Positions 15,609 through 23,717 of a stretch of DNA of 32,241 bases are shown here, piece by piece. A program made the position numbers and the translations under genes. This stretch comes from Pseudomonadota bacterium (lineage in GTDB: Bacteria; Pseudomonadota; Alphaproteobacteria; Acetobacterales; Acetobacteraceae). The stretch is taken from NCBI GenBank assembly GCA_021826485.1, contig JAKAZX010000002.1, positions 1 to 32,241 on the forward strand, in the 5' to 3' direction. The first letter of the stretch is position 1; the number at the start of each line of letters is the position of its first letter. The notes under the pieces are model-generated. The model saw only the letters and a program-made list of their open reading frames with translations, searched no databases and was not told the origin of the DNA.

Positions 15609-16370
15609 TCAGCCCCCCGCCGCGCCGGCCGCCCAGCCGGCGATCTGCTGCCACAGCCGCGCATAGCCTGGCCAATTCACGAACTCCGGCGGCGCCCAGT
15701 GCGGCCCGCAATCGGAGGCGAATGCCACCGACCGGCCGCGGCCGAACCCGCCGGCCACGATCAGCGGATGGCCGCCCGCCCGGGCCACGAGTTCCGCCCC
15801 CGGCTTCACCGCCACCGTATTCAGCCCGAGCAGCCACGGCCACGCGCCGTCCAGCCCCGCGAGGATCGGATGGGCGGGCAGCATGGTTTCCGGCCGCAGG
15901 CCCTGCGGCGCCTCCACCCGGTCATCGGCGGCGGCGATGGTGACGGGCAGCGCGTCCTCCACCGGCGTGCCGCGATAGCGCGCCTTGCCGTCGATGCCCT
16001 GGAAGCTCATGTAGCCGCCGATCATCACCAGGCCGCCGCCGCCGCCGACATAGTCGCGGATCGCCGCCAGCCGGTCCGGCAGCGTGCGGGAGCGGGCGAA
16101 GGTATCCGGATGCAGCAGCAGCGTGTTGCTGCCGATATCGCTCAGCATCACGCAGGCGAACTCGCCCAGCGCCGCCGCGGTCATCGGAAACGACCGGGCG
16201 GCGACGTGGGAGGGCTGGAACGTCACCTGCCAGCCGCCCGCCTCCAGCGCATCGCGCAGCCACTGCACGCCTTCGGCATATTCGGTGGTGGTGAAGCTGT
16301 CGAAGCCCTTCTGATGGATGCTGTGGACGGTCCAGGATTCGCCGGCGATGAGGATGCGCCGAGTGCTCAT
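15609..16370 (-). CDS. GATase1-like protein (DUF1355/PF07090-type putative glutamine amidotransferase)
   Basis: The protein is 253 residues from the ATG that overlaps the permease stop (16367-16370); the longer upstream frame is a shadow. It begins TRRILIAGESWTVHSIHQKG and continues with TTTEYAEGVQWLRDALEAGG, followed by FACVMLSDIGSNTLLLHP and GGGGLVMIGGYMSFQGIDGK. The C-terminal half contains VAFASDCGPHWAPPEFVNW. This pattern is that of the class-I glutamine-amidotransferase-like DUF1355 group, whose biochemistry is poorly known. I see no GxCxG nucleophile elbow, so classical glutaminase activity is doubtful. Its position between a BMP-type importer and two hydrolases suggests an uncharacterised step in nitrogen-compound breakdown. 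Confidence 0.7.
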   Translation of the reverse strand: MSTRRILIAGESWTVHSIHQKGFDSFTTTEYAEGVQWLRDALEAGGWQVTFQPSHVAARSFPMTAAALGEFACVMLSDIGSNTLLLHPDTFARSRTLPDRLAAIRDYVGGGGGLVMIGGYMSFQGIDGKARYRGTPVEDALPVTIAAADDRVEAPQGLRPETMLPAHPILAGLDGAWPWLLGLNTVAVKPGAELVARAGGHPLIVAGGFGRGRSVAFASDCGPHWAPPEFVNWPGYARLWQQIAGWAAGAAGG

Positions 16371-17278
16371 GCGGGGTCGCCTTCTGCCAGGGGTTTCACG
16401 TCGGTCGGCCGGACCGGACGGACGGCGGCGGGGCGCAGCCGGGCGATCGCCCGCAGCCGTGCCGCCGTCAGCGCCACCACCGCGGTCGCATAGGGCACCA
16501 TCAGCACGAATTCGGACGGCACCTGCCACGCCTGCAACCGATCCGCCGCGGCGCCGGCAATGCCGAACACGAAGGCCGCCGCCGCCGTGCCCCAGGGCGT
16601 GCCGCCGCCGAACAGCATCGCCGCCAGCCCGATGAAGCCGCGGCCGCTGGTCATCGCCGGCAGGAAGAAATGCAGCTTATCCATCGCCAGCTCGGCCCCG
16701 CCCAGCGCCGCCACCGCCCCGCTCAGCAGCACCGACAGCAGCCGCATGCGCGCAACCGAGATGCCGGCGGCGCGCGCAGCGGCGGCATCCTCCCCCGCCG
16801 CGCGCAGCGCCGCACCCAGCGGCGTGCGATAGAGGAACACCGCGCTGATCGGCACCAGCAGCAGGGATGCGAGCACGATCACGCTCTGCCCTTGCAGCGC
16901 CGGCAGATCGGGGAAGTTGTCGGGCCGCAGGCCGCCGGGGCTGTCATAGACTTCCTCCAGCACGAACAGCGTCCCGCCGCTGGCCAGCAGGTTGATGCCG
17001 AGGCCGGCCACGATGGCATCGGCGCCCAGCCCGACCGTGATCCCGCCGAACAGGCCCGCCAGCGCCAGCGCGACCCCGAGCGCCGCCGCCACGCCCAGCG
17101 CGATGCTGCCGGACGCCTGCCCGACCGCGATCGCCGCCAGTGCCGCCGCCAGCATCATCCCCTCTACTGCGACGTTGAGGATGTTGGCGCGCTGCGTGAA
17201 CATCGCCGCCAGCGCCGCGAGCAGGATCGGCGCCGTCTGCGACAGGGCCGCCCCGGCAAACAACCCCGCGGCAGTCAT
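16367..17278 (-). CDS. ABC transporter permease, BMP/nucleoside type, second subunit (NupQ/YufQ-like)
   Basis: The 303-residue membrane protein resembles the second permease of BMP-dependent importers. It starts with a helix and then PILLAALAAMFTQRANILNV and AVEGMMLAAALAA, the conserved entry region (NxxxEGMML). ALRAAGEDAAAARAAGISVA (about 182-201) is the ATPase-contacting loop in this family. About eight to nine helices are likely. It pairs with the other permease (ATGA overlap at 17275-17278) and the double ATPase to move nucleosides or related compounds inward. The C-terminal tail after about residue 275 is polar and arginine-rich. Confidence 0.92.
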   Translation of the reverse strand: MTAAGLFAGAALSQTAPILLAALAAMFTQRANILNVAVEGMMLAAALAAIAVGQASGSIALGVAAALGVALALAGLFGGITVGLGADAIVAGLGINLLASGGTLFVLEEVYDSPGGLRPDNFPDLPALQGQSVIVLASLLLVPISAVFLYRTPLGAALRAAGEDAAAARAAGISVARMRLLSVLLSGAVAALGGAELAMDKLHFFLPAMTSGRGFIGLAAMLFGGGTPWGTAAAAFVFGIAGAAADRLQAWQVPSEFVLMVPYATAVVALTAARLRAIARLRPAAVRPVRPTDVKPLAEGDPA

Positions 17279-18300
17279 GACGTGACCGCGCGGCGGAACC
17301 GCCGTCCGGGTTCGACCGTCATCAGCAGCACCAGCAGGCCGGTCAGCACATCCACCAGCGATCGCGGCACGTCGGTCGCGATCTGCATGTAGGCGGCGCC
17401 GTTCAGCAGCAGCGCGAAGATCAGGCTGGTCGCGATCAGACCCAGCGGATGCAGCCGCGCCAGCAGCGCCACCGTCAGCGCCATCAGCCCGAACCCCGGC
17501 GAAAAATTCTGCTCGAACCGATGCCCGATGCCGAGCACGTAGAGGCCGCCGGCCAGCCCCGCCAGCGCGCCCGACAGCGCCATCGCCGACAGCACGTCCC
17601 GCCGCGCGCGGATGCCGACCGCCTCGGCGAAGCGCAAATTGCTGCCGGCCGCGCGCAGCCCGGCGCCCCAGACCGTGCGGAACAGCACGACCCAGCCGAG
17701 CACCGCCAGCAGCACGGCAACCGGCAGCCCGATCGTCGCATTCGGCAGCCCCGGAATCGCCGGCAGCCAGGACGACGCGGGCAGCAGCCGGCTGGTGGCG
17801 CCGTACGCGGCGGGATCGCGCAGCACGCCGGTCACCAGGAAATTGGTGGCCAGCAGCGCCACGAAATTGCCCATCAGCGTCGTCACCACCTCATCCACGC
17901 CGAGCCACAGCTTCAGCGCGCCCGGCCACCACGCCCATGCGGCGCCGGCAAGGGCGGATGCGATCACGGCGGCGAGCGGCAGCAGCGGCGCCGGCAGATG
18001 CGGCAGGCCGATCCCGACCGCCGCGCAGGCGATCGCGCCGGCATAGAGCTGGCCTTCACCGCCCACGTTGAACAGCCCGGCGCGGAACGACAGCGCGACA
18101 CCAAGCCCGATCAGGATCAGCGGCATCGCGCGGTTGAGGTAGAGCGCGAAATTGGCACCCGACGCGAAGCTCGCGAACAGCAACTGCCGGTACGACAGCA
18201 GCGGATCGTCGCTGACCGCGAGCACGACGAGGAAGCCGAGCAGCAGCGCCGCCAGCAGCGCCCCCGCCGGGCCGCGGATCGCGGTCCACAGCCCCGTCAT
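17275..18300 (-). CDS. ABC transporter permease, BMP/nucleoside type, first subunit (NupP/YufP-like)
   Basis: The 341-residue protein has about eight to ten hydrophobic helices. Diagnostic pieces are ALYLNRAMPLILIGLGVALS followed by FRAGLFNVGGEGQLYAGAIA, the NxGxEGQ signature of this permease group, and LRAAGSNLRFAEAVGIRARR as the coupling loop. It is the larger partner permease of the BMP-type importer. Both ends overlap the neighbouring genes by ATGA, indicating a strictly coupled transporter operon. Confidence 0.93.
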   Translation of the reverse strand: MTGLWTAIRGPAGALLAALLLGFLVVLAVSDDPLLSYRQLLFASFASGANFALYLNRAMPLILIGLGVALSFRAGLFNVGGEGQLYAGAIACAAVGIGLPHLPAPLLPLAAVIASALAGAAWAWWPGALKLWLGVDEVVTTLMGNFVALLATNFLVTGVLRDPAAYGATSRLLPASSWLPAIPGLPNATIGLPVAVLLAVLGWVVLFRTVWGAGLRAAGSNLRFAEAVGIRARRDVLSAMALSGALAGLAGGLYVLGIGHRFEQNFSPGFGLMALTVALLARLHPLGLIATSLIFALLLNGAAYMQIATDVPRSLVDVLTGLLVLLMTVEPGRRFRRAVTS

Positions 18301-19817
18301 GCCGGCCGCCCCGTGCTCATCATCGCGCCGATGCGCGCCTCGGTCGCGGCGGCGCGATCGACCACGCCCACCAGCCGGCCACCGAACAGCACGCCGATCC
18401 GGTCCGCAAGCGAGAGCACTTCCGACAGTTCGGAGGAGATCAGCAGGATCGCGCAGTCGCGCCCGGCGGCATCCAGCAACTGCCGATGCACGAACTCGCC
18501 CGCGCCGATATCGATGCCGCGGGTCGGCTGTGCGACCAGCAGCAGCTTCGGACGGCGTGCCAGCTCCCGCGCCACGACGATCTTCTGCATGTTGCCGCCG
18601 GACAGTGTCCCCGCCGGCACCCCGGCCCCGCCGCCGCGAATGTCGAACCGGCGGAGCAGATCGCGCGCGAAGCGGTCGCGCGCGCGCAGCGAAACCACGC
18701 CGAAGCGGGCGAGCCGCGCCGCGCGATACAGCGACAGCGCGAGATTCTCGGCAACCGGCAGTCCGGGGCTGAGGCCGCGATCCAGCCGATCCTCGGGAAT
18801 GAAGCCAAGCCCGCGGTCGCGCCGGGCGCGGGCGCTCGCCCGTGTCACGTCGCGGCCGTCAAGCATGATGCGCCCGGCCTGCACCGGCAGCAGGCCGGCC
18901 ACCGCCTCGGCCAGCTCGCTCTGGCCGTTGCCGTCAACGCCCGCGATGCCGAGGATTTCGCCCGGACGGACGCTGAGCGTGATCGAATCCAGCCGCCGCC
19001 GTCCGCCCGGCGCCGTCACCGTGACATCGTGCAGCGAAAGCCCACCGCGCGTTGTGAGGACAGGCGGCGCGCCGCGTTGCGGCGGCACCACATCACGCCC
19101 GACCATCGCCACCGCAATCTCCGCCTCGCTGGCGCCGGCAGTCGGCCGGTGCAGGATGCTGCGCCCGTCTCGGATCACCGTGACGTTGTCCGAAACGGCG
19201 ATCGCCTCCCGCAGCTTGTGGGTGATGAACAGGACCGACGTGCCGCCGTCCCGCAGCGTCCGCACCACGCGCAGCAGCTCGTCCGCCTCGCGCGGCGTCA
19301 GCACCGCGGTCGGCTCGTCGAGGATCAGGATGCGCGGCGAGTCCAGCGCCAGCGCCTTGAGAATCTCCGCGCGCTGCCGCTGGCCGACCGAGAGCGTCGC
19401 GACCGGCGCGCGCACGTCCAGGCCGAACCCGTAGCGTTCGTTCAGCGCCGCCGCACGCACGCGCATGGCGGCCACGTCGGTCAGCAGACCGAAGCGGCGC
19501 GGCTGCCGGCCCAGGAACGTGTTTTCCGCAACCGTCATCGACGGAACCAGCGTGAAATGCTGGTGGACCATGCCGATGCCGAGCCGCCGCGCCGCCGCCG
19601 GGTCGGGGATCGCCACGCGCGCCCCGTCGATGACGATCTCCCCGCGGTCGGGCAGATGCACGCCCGCGAGGATGTTCATGAGCGTCGATTTGCCGGCCCC
19701 GTTCTCGCCGCACACGGCATGGACAGAGGCGACGGCGACCGTCAGGTCGATGCGCTCGATCGCCACCGTCGCGCCGAAGCGCTTGCCGATATCCCGCAGT
19801 TGCAGCCTGGGTTGCAT
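18297..19817 (-). CDS. ABC transporter ATP-binding protein with two ATPase domains, BMP/sugar type (NupO/YufO-like)
   Basis: The 506-residue length is normal for the duplicated ATPases of BMP and sugar importers. The first domain has Walker A GENGAGKST (37-45), HQHFTLVP, signature LSVGQRQRAEI and Walker B ILILDEPTAVL. The second domain has a degenerate nucleotide site (GVDGNGQSEL in place of Walker A), signature LSGGNMQKIVVAREL and LLLVAQPTRGID. One good and one degenerate site is the usual condition in this group. The start ATG (19817) is 13 bases after the binding-protein stop, and the stop overlaps the permease start by ATGA. Confidence 0.95.
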   Translation of the reverse strand: MQPRLQLRDIGKRFGATVAIERIDLTVAVASVHAVCGENGAGKSTLMNILAGVHLPDRGEIVIDGARVAIPDPAAARRLGIGMVHQHFTLVPSMTVAENTFLGRQPRRFGLLTDVAAMRVRAAALNERYGFGLDVRAPVATLSVGQRQRAEILKALALDSPRILILDEPTAVLTPREADELLRVVRTLRDGGTSVLFITHKLREAIAVSDNVTVIRDGRSILHRPTAGASEAEIAVAMVGRDVVPPQRGAPPVLTTRGGLSLHDVTVTAPGGRRRLDSITLSVRPGEILGIAGVDGNGQSELAEAVAGLLPVQAGRIMLDGRDVTRASARARRDRGLGFIPEDRLDRGLSPGLPVAENLALSLYRAARLARFGVVSLRARDRFARDLLRRFDIRGGGAGVPAGTLSGGNMQKIVVARELARRPKLLLVAQPTRGIDIGAGEFVHRQLLDAAGRDCAILLISSELSEVLSLADRIGVLFGGRLVGVVDRAAATEARIGAMMSTGRPA

Positions 19818-19830
19818 GCCCCGCCCGGCA

Positions 19831-20865
19831 TCACGTGGGGCTGGTCACGCCCGCCACCTTGACGGTGCCGTCCAGCACCTTCTGCTTCTCGGCGTCGATC
19901 CGCTGCCGCACGGATGCCGGCACCAGCTTGTCGTTGTACACGAGGCCGACGCCGTCGTTCTTCAGACCGTAGATTTCCAGCGTGCCGAACTTCGCCTTGC
20001 CGGCCTCGATGGCCGCGATGCTGTCATAGATCGAATTGCCGATCTGCTTGAGCATCGAGGCGACCACGGTGTCCGGATGCAGGCCGTTCTGGTCGGAATC
20101 GACGCCGATCGCGTATTTCCCGGCATCCGCCGCCGCCTTGAGGATGCCGAGGCCGGCCGGCCCAGCCACGTTGTAGACGATGTCGGCACCGCCCGACAGC
20201 ACCGTGCGCGTCAGGTCGTAGCCCTTCTGCGCGTCGGAGAAATTGCCGATGAACGACACCTGCACGCGCGCCTGCGGCGCCACCGATGCCACGCCCTGCT
20301 TGAACCCGACGATGAAATCCTCGATCACCGGCAGGTCCTGGCCGGCCACCAGCCCGACCGCGCCGCCGCCCGAGGATTTCGGGAATGCCTGCTTGTCGGT
20401 GGCAACGATCGCCGCCAGCACGCCGGCGAGGAACGAGCCTTCGTTCTGCGCGTACTTGATCGACAGCACGTTCGGCAGCTTCAGCTCATCGTCGAAATAG
20501 ACGTATTTCTGCTGCGGATGCTGCGGCGCCACCGCTGCCAGGTTGTCGTGCATGCCCGGCCCGGTGAAGATCACCTTGTAGTTTCCCGCGTTCGACACGG
20601 CTTCCAGATTCTGCCGCCAGAGCTGCGGATCGGTCGGCGAGGCCTGCAACAGCTTCGCCTGCACGCCGAGCGATTTTTCCGCCCGGCGGAAGCCGGATGC
20701 GGCGGAGTCGTTGAAGCCCTTGTCGCCGAGATTGTCGGACATCACGTACACCACGCGCCACGCCTCCGCCGCCTGCGCCGCCAGCATGCCGGCGGGCATC
20801 GCCGCCGCGGCCGTGAGCAGCGCGCGCCGCCCGATGCCGCCCGTCCTTCCTGCGATCTGCGTCAT
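19831..20865 (-). CDS. BMP-family ABC transporter substrate-binding protein (nucleoside/purine-like ligand)
   Basis: The 344-residue exported protein has a twin-arginine-like leader (GIGRRALLTAAAAMPAGMLA, about 10-29) and no lipobox Cys, so it is probably a free periplasmic protein. The mature part has YVMSDNLGDKGFNDSAASGF, the classic BMP opening, then YFDDELKLPNVLSIKYAQNE, GSFLAGVLAAIVA and AIGVDSDQNGL. BMP proteins are known to bind purine nucleosides, riboflavin and related molecules; which one cannot be told here. An AGGGGAC/AGGAC site precedes the ATG at 20865. The regulator gene ends only 33 bases upstream, so the transporter is probably transcribed from the regulator's promoter. Confidence 0.93.
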   Translation of the reverse strand: MTQIAGRTGGIGRRALLTAAAAMPAGMLAAQAAEAWRVVYVMSDNLGDKGFNDSAASGFRRAEKSLGVQAKLLQASPTDPQLWRQNLEAVSNAGNYKVIFTGPGMHDNLAAVAPQHPQQKYVYFDDELKLPNVLSIKYAQNEGSFLAGVLAAIVATDKQAFPKSSGGGAVGLVAGQDLPVIEDFIVGFKQGVASVAPQARVQVSFIGNFSDAQKGYDLTRTVLSGGADIVYNVAGPAGLGILKAAADAGKYAIGVDSDQNGLHPDTVVASMLKQIGNSIYDSIAAIEAGKAKFGTLEIYGLKNDGVGLVYNDKLVPASVRQRIDAEKQKVLDGTVKVAGVTSPT

Positions 20866-20898
20866 TGTCCTGTCCCCTGTTGCGAAGTTGCCGTGTGG

Positions 20899-21915
20899 TC
20901 AGCCGGCGCGCGGCCCGGCGACCGAGCGACGTTCGATCAGCGTCACCGGCAGCCGCGTGATCGGCCGGTCGTCCGGTCCGGGATCGCCGTCGAGCAGTTT
21001 CAGCACCGCGGCCACGCCCTGCTCGCCAATCAGGCCGATCGGCTGGCGCACCGTGGTCAGCGGCGGGTCGAGCAGATCGGCGAAGGCCATGTCGTCGAAG
21101 CCGACCAGCGACATGTCGCGCGGCACCGCCAGTCCGCGGCTGCGCAGCGTGTCGAGGATGCCGATGGCGATGTAGTCGCTGGCGGCGAAGATCGCGGTCG
21201 GCGGGTCGGCGCGGTCCAGCAGCGCCGCCGCCGCGCTGCGGCCGAAGCCGCGCTCGTACGCGCCGTGCAGGATCAGCGCCGGATCGACCGGCACGCCTGC
21301 CGCCTGCATGCCGCGGCCGAAGCCGGCGAGCCGCTCGCGCACGCTGAACAGGTTGGCCGGGCCGGTCACATGCGCGATGCGGCGATGGCCGGCGCGCAGC
21401 AGACAGGTGGTGGCCAGCATGCCGCCCAGATCGTTCTCCACGAACACGCGGGGCGCCTGCACGCCGGGCACGTCCTCGTCCAGCAGCACCACGTGCCGAT
21501 GGCGATGCAGCGCTGCCCGCAACGCCCCGTCATCGCCGCGATTGGTCAGGAACAGCAGCGCGTCCACATGCCCGGCGGCCAGCCGGCGCAAATGCGCCAG
21601 TTCCTGCTCCAGCCGGTTGCCGGTGCTGCACAGGATCACGTGATAGCCACGCGCCGCCGCCTGCTCCTCCACCGCAGCGGCGAGCGCGGCGAAGAACGGG
21701 TTGGCGATGTCGGGGGTGGCGAGGCCGATCGCCTCGGTGGTGCCGCGCATCAGGCGCTGGGCGGTGATGCTGGGCTGGTAGTCGAGGCGGCGGATGGCGT
21801 GATCGATCCGCTCCGCCGTCTCCTGCGGCAGCCGCAGCGTCTTGCCCAGATAGCGCGAGACGGTGGTCGCCGAAACCCCCGCGGCCTGCGCGACATCGCG
21901 GATTCTCGCCCTCAA
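20899..21915 (-). CDS. LacI-family transcriptional regulator
   Basis: A LacI helix-turn-helix lies at the very start (IRDVAQAAGVSATTVSRYLG), followed by the hinge region (ITAQRLMRGTTEAIGLATPD) and a periplasmic-binding-protein-like effector domain ending GFDDMAFADLLDPPLTTVRQ. I chose the TTG at 21915 (338 residues). It has GAGGG five bases upstream and places the HTH near residue 5, as usual. A TTG at 21966 is also in frame but would put the promoter and operator inside the gene. The regulator probably represses itself and the BMP transporter block in the absence of an inducer, which could be a nucleoside-like ligand. Confidence 0.9.
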   Translation of the reverse strand: MRARIRDVAQAAGVSATTVSRYLGKTLRLPQETAERIDHAIRRLDYQPSITAQRLMRGTTEAIGLATPDIANPFFAALAAAVEEQAAARGYHVILCSTGNRLEQELAHLRRLAAGHVDALLFLTNRGDDGALRAALHRHRHVVLLDEDVPGVQAPRVFVENDLGGMLATTCLLRAGHRRIAHVTGPANLFSVRERLAGFGRGMQAAGVPVDPALILHGAYERGFGRSAAAALLDRADPPTAIFAASDYIAIGILDTLRSRGLAVPRDMSLVGFDDMAFADLLDPPLTTVRQPIGLIGEQGVAAVLKLLDGDPGPDDRPITRLPVTLIERRSVAGPRAG

Positions 21916-21923
21916 TCCGCCCT

Positions 21924-21938
21924 CGTAAACCGGTTGCG
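21924..21938. promoter_or_regulatory. Candidate LacI-family operator
   Basis: The sequence CGTAAACCGGTTGCG is a near-palindrome centred on CCGG, with AACCGGTT exact and GTAAAC/GTTGCG as imperfect outer arms. LacI-family sites commonly have an AANCGNTT-like centre. It lies nine bases upstream of the chosen LacI start codon and just downstream of a candidate -10 box, a natural position for autorepression. Confidence 0.6.
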
Positions 21939-21945
21939 TAGGCAG

Positions 21946-21973
21946 ATTAGGCCGGGTTCCCGCCAAGCCGCAA
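21946..21973 (-). promoter_or_regulatory. Candidate promoter of the LacI/BMP block
   Basis: On the minus strand, TTGCGG (21968-21973) and CCTAAT (21946-21951) are separated by 16 bases, a moderate sigma70-like match. Transcription would start about where the operator lies. The call rests on spacing and position rather than on strong boxes. Confidence 0.4.
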
Positions 21974-22072
21974 GCGCGATCCGCGACGCCGGGCGGAACG
22001 GGTCAGAGCGTGTGAGAGAAATCGAGGGAGCGGTTCGTTATTTATCCAATTCCCATGCCGGACATCCAAAAT

Positions 22073-22101
22073 CATATAATTGAATGTGCCCGAATTGCCA
22101 A
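22073..22101 (-). promoter_or_regulatory. Candidate upstream sigma70-type promoter in an AT-rich patch
   Basis: On the minus strand, TTGGCA (22096-22101) and TATATG (22073-22078) are separated by exactly 17 bases within an unusually AT-rich patch (about 22030-22105). It would give a leader of about 150 bases before the LacI gene. It could alternatively be a relic associated with the adjacent hairpin repeat. Confidence 0.4.
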
Positions 22102-22110
22102 GTATCCTCC

Positions 22111-22202
22111 CCCGTCATTGCGAGCGCAGCGAAGCAATCCAGGCCCAGCCCATTGTCGCCGCCCGCCTGGATTGCTTCGCCTGCGGCTCGCAATGACGGC
22201 GG
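22111..22202. repeat. Long imperfect hairpin repeat (GTCATTGCGAG family)
   Basis: The left arm begins GTCATTGCGAGC (22114-22125) and continues with CGAAGCAATCCAGGC. The right arm is GCCTGGATTGCTTCG (22165-22179) and then GCTCGCAATGAC (22186-22197). The two pairs of arms are exact complements with a small internal bulge and a loop of about 20 bases. Intergenic repeats with this GTCATTGCGAGC...GAAGCAATCCAG pattern are widespread in proteobacterial genomes and are often mis-translated as protein. It follows the 3' end of the amidohydrolase gene, where it could stop transcription or stabilise mRNA ends. Confidence 0.9.
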
Positions 22203-22249
22203 TAAATCTGATCTGCTTGTCCAATCAGATGGCATTCCTTGACGCGCGC

Positions 22250-23647
22250 TCAGTCGGCGAAGGCGGTGCGCGCCTCCGGCAGGTCCCAGATGCGCCCGAT
22301 GGCGGCAGCGCCGGCCGCGGTGATCGCGGCCTCGTCGCCGTGGACGAGCTGCCCGCGATCGATCAGCACCCGCCCGTCCACCACCACGAGGTCGATATTC
22401 GCCCGGTTGCCGAGCGCGACCAGGCCGCGGCGCGGGTCGGCCAGCGGTTGCAGATGCGGGTGGGTCATGTCGATCACCGTCAGGTCGGCGGTCGCCCCCG
22501 GCGCGATCACCCCCAGGTCCGGCCGCCGGATCGCCGTCGCGGCCGACCATGTCACCGCGTCGATCAGCTCCGGCGCACTGGCCGCGTACATGTCGGTGGC
22601 GGCGATCTTGGAGATCAGGGAGGCAGCGTTGATCTCACCGAGCAGATCGGCGTTGTAGCCGTCGGTCGCGACCAGGGTGCGGATGCCGAAGCCGGCGAAC
22701 CGGCCGAAGGCGGCGACCGTGCCGGTGCGGGCGAACACGCGCGGACAGTTCAGCACCGTGGCGCCGCGCGCCGCCATCAGCCGCAGATCGTCGTCGCTGC
22801 TGGCGATGCAATGGGCGGCCAGCAGGTCGGGGGCCAGCAGGCCGAGCCAGTCGAGATACTCCGCCGGCGACCGCCCGCCGTGGCGGCGGCCGATGGTCGC
22901 CACCTCGGCCGCGCTCTGCGCCAGATGGGTGGTGATCGGCGCGCCAACCTCGCGCGCCCGCGCGGCAGCGGCGCGCAGCAGATCCGGCCCGCAGGTGTCG
23001 GTGGCGTGCGGGCTCATCGCCAGCCGGATGCGGCCGTCCGCCGCCCCCTCCCAGCGCGCATGGGCGGCATTCCAGGCGGCCAGGTCCGCCGCGCCGTCAT
23101 CGCCGGCATAGCGCACCGTGCCGTCCGCCCCCGCCACCGCATCGCCGGTCGAGAACAGATAGGGCGCGCCATAGAACCGGATGCCCAGCTCCGCCGCGGC
23201 GTCGAACATCTCGCCCAGCCCGTTGCGGAACGGCTCCATCACCGTCGCCACCCCGCCCTTCAGCAGTTGCAGGATGCCGAGCCGCGCGACCGCCAGCCGC
23301 TCCGCGGGCGTCAGGATGTCCAGCCCCCGCCGCGTCAGCGGCAGCAGCACGGTGTAGATGATGCTCGGGTTGCGCCGGCGGCCGTGCCCGTCCTCGGTCT
23401 GGCTGCGCGCCACCGCCTCGCTGAAGGCGTGGTTGTGCAGGTTCAGCAGGCCCGGCAGCACGAAGCGGCCGGGCCGGTCGAACACCTGCTCCGCCGCCGG
23501 CCGCGCGGCGGTGATTGCGGCGATGCGCCCGCCCTCCAGCAGCACCCAGCGGTCGTGCAGCACCGCCTGCGCGCCGTCGCTTCGGGTCAGCAGGTGGCTG
23601 GCGAAGATCGCGGTGCTGCGGGGCGGGAGCGGCGCGGTCGGGGCCAT
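22250..23647 (-). CDS. Amidohydrolase, second TRZ/ATZ-like enzyme
   Basis: The protein is 465 residues from the ATG at 23647, which has AAAGGA about eight bases upstream; an ATG 30 bases earlier lacks such a site. Signatures are FVLPGLLNLHNHAF (HxH metal pair), GVATVMEPFRNG, APITTHLAQSAAEV (metal His), LAAHCIASSDDDL (metal His), VLNCPRVFARTG and LVATDGYNADLLGE (metal Asp). This is a cytosine deaminase/ATZ-type barrel enzyme differing clearly from the one at 4874-6328. The substrate is unknown. It follows the GH3 gene with 70 bases between and precedes the LacI block. It could belong to either neighbour, cleaving or deaminating a nitrogen-containing compound. Confidence 0.88.
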   Translation of the reverse strand: MAPTAPLPPRSTAIFASHLLTRSDGAQAVLHDRWVLLEGGRIAAITAARPAAEQVFDRPGRFVLPGLLNLHNHAFSEAVARSQTEDGHGRRRNPSIIYTVLLPLTRRGLDILTPAERLAVARLGILQLLKGGVATVMEPFRNGLGEMFDAAAELGIRFYGAPYLFSTGDAVAGADGTVRYAGDDGAADLAAWNAAHARWEGAADGRIRLAMSPHATDTCGPDLLRAAAARAREVGAPITTHLAQSAAEVATIGRRHGGRSPAEYLDWLGLLAPDLLAAHCIASSDDDLRLMAARGATVLNCPRVFARTGTVAAFGRFAGFGIRTLVATDGYNADLLGEINAASLISKIAATDMYAASAPELIDAVTWSAATAIRRPDLGVIAPGATADLTVIDMTHPHLQPLADPRRGLVALGNRANIDLVVVDGRVLIDRGQLVHGDEAAITAAGAAAIGRIWDLPEARTAFAD

Positions 23648-23717
23648 CGGCGGGTCCTTTCGGTCGCCCGCCATCATGCCCCTGCCTTCGCGGGCCGGCC
23701 AGGACGAAGCCGCCCGC

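Larger units (their letters stand above)
21916..22249. other. Intergenic region between the second amidohydrolase and the LacI gene
   Basis: This 334-base gap is the longest without a gene. From right to left it holds about 47 bases with nothing recognisable, the long hairpin repeat (22111-22202), an AT-rich patch with a promoter-like pair, about 55 bases without clear signals, a second promoter-like pair and the LacI-type operator. The open frames through it are translations of the repeat and not genes. Confidence 0.7.

Noticed and set aside
22038-22550. Minus-strand 170-codon frame with LRAAGEAIQAGG and GLDCFAALAMT
   Set aside because: These peptides are translation of the GTCATTGCGAG hairpin repeat and recur as mis-annotated proteins in many genomes.
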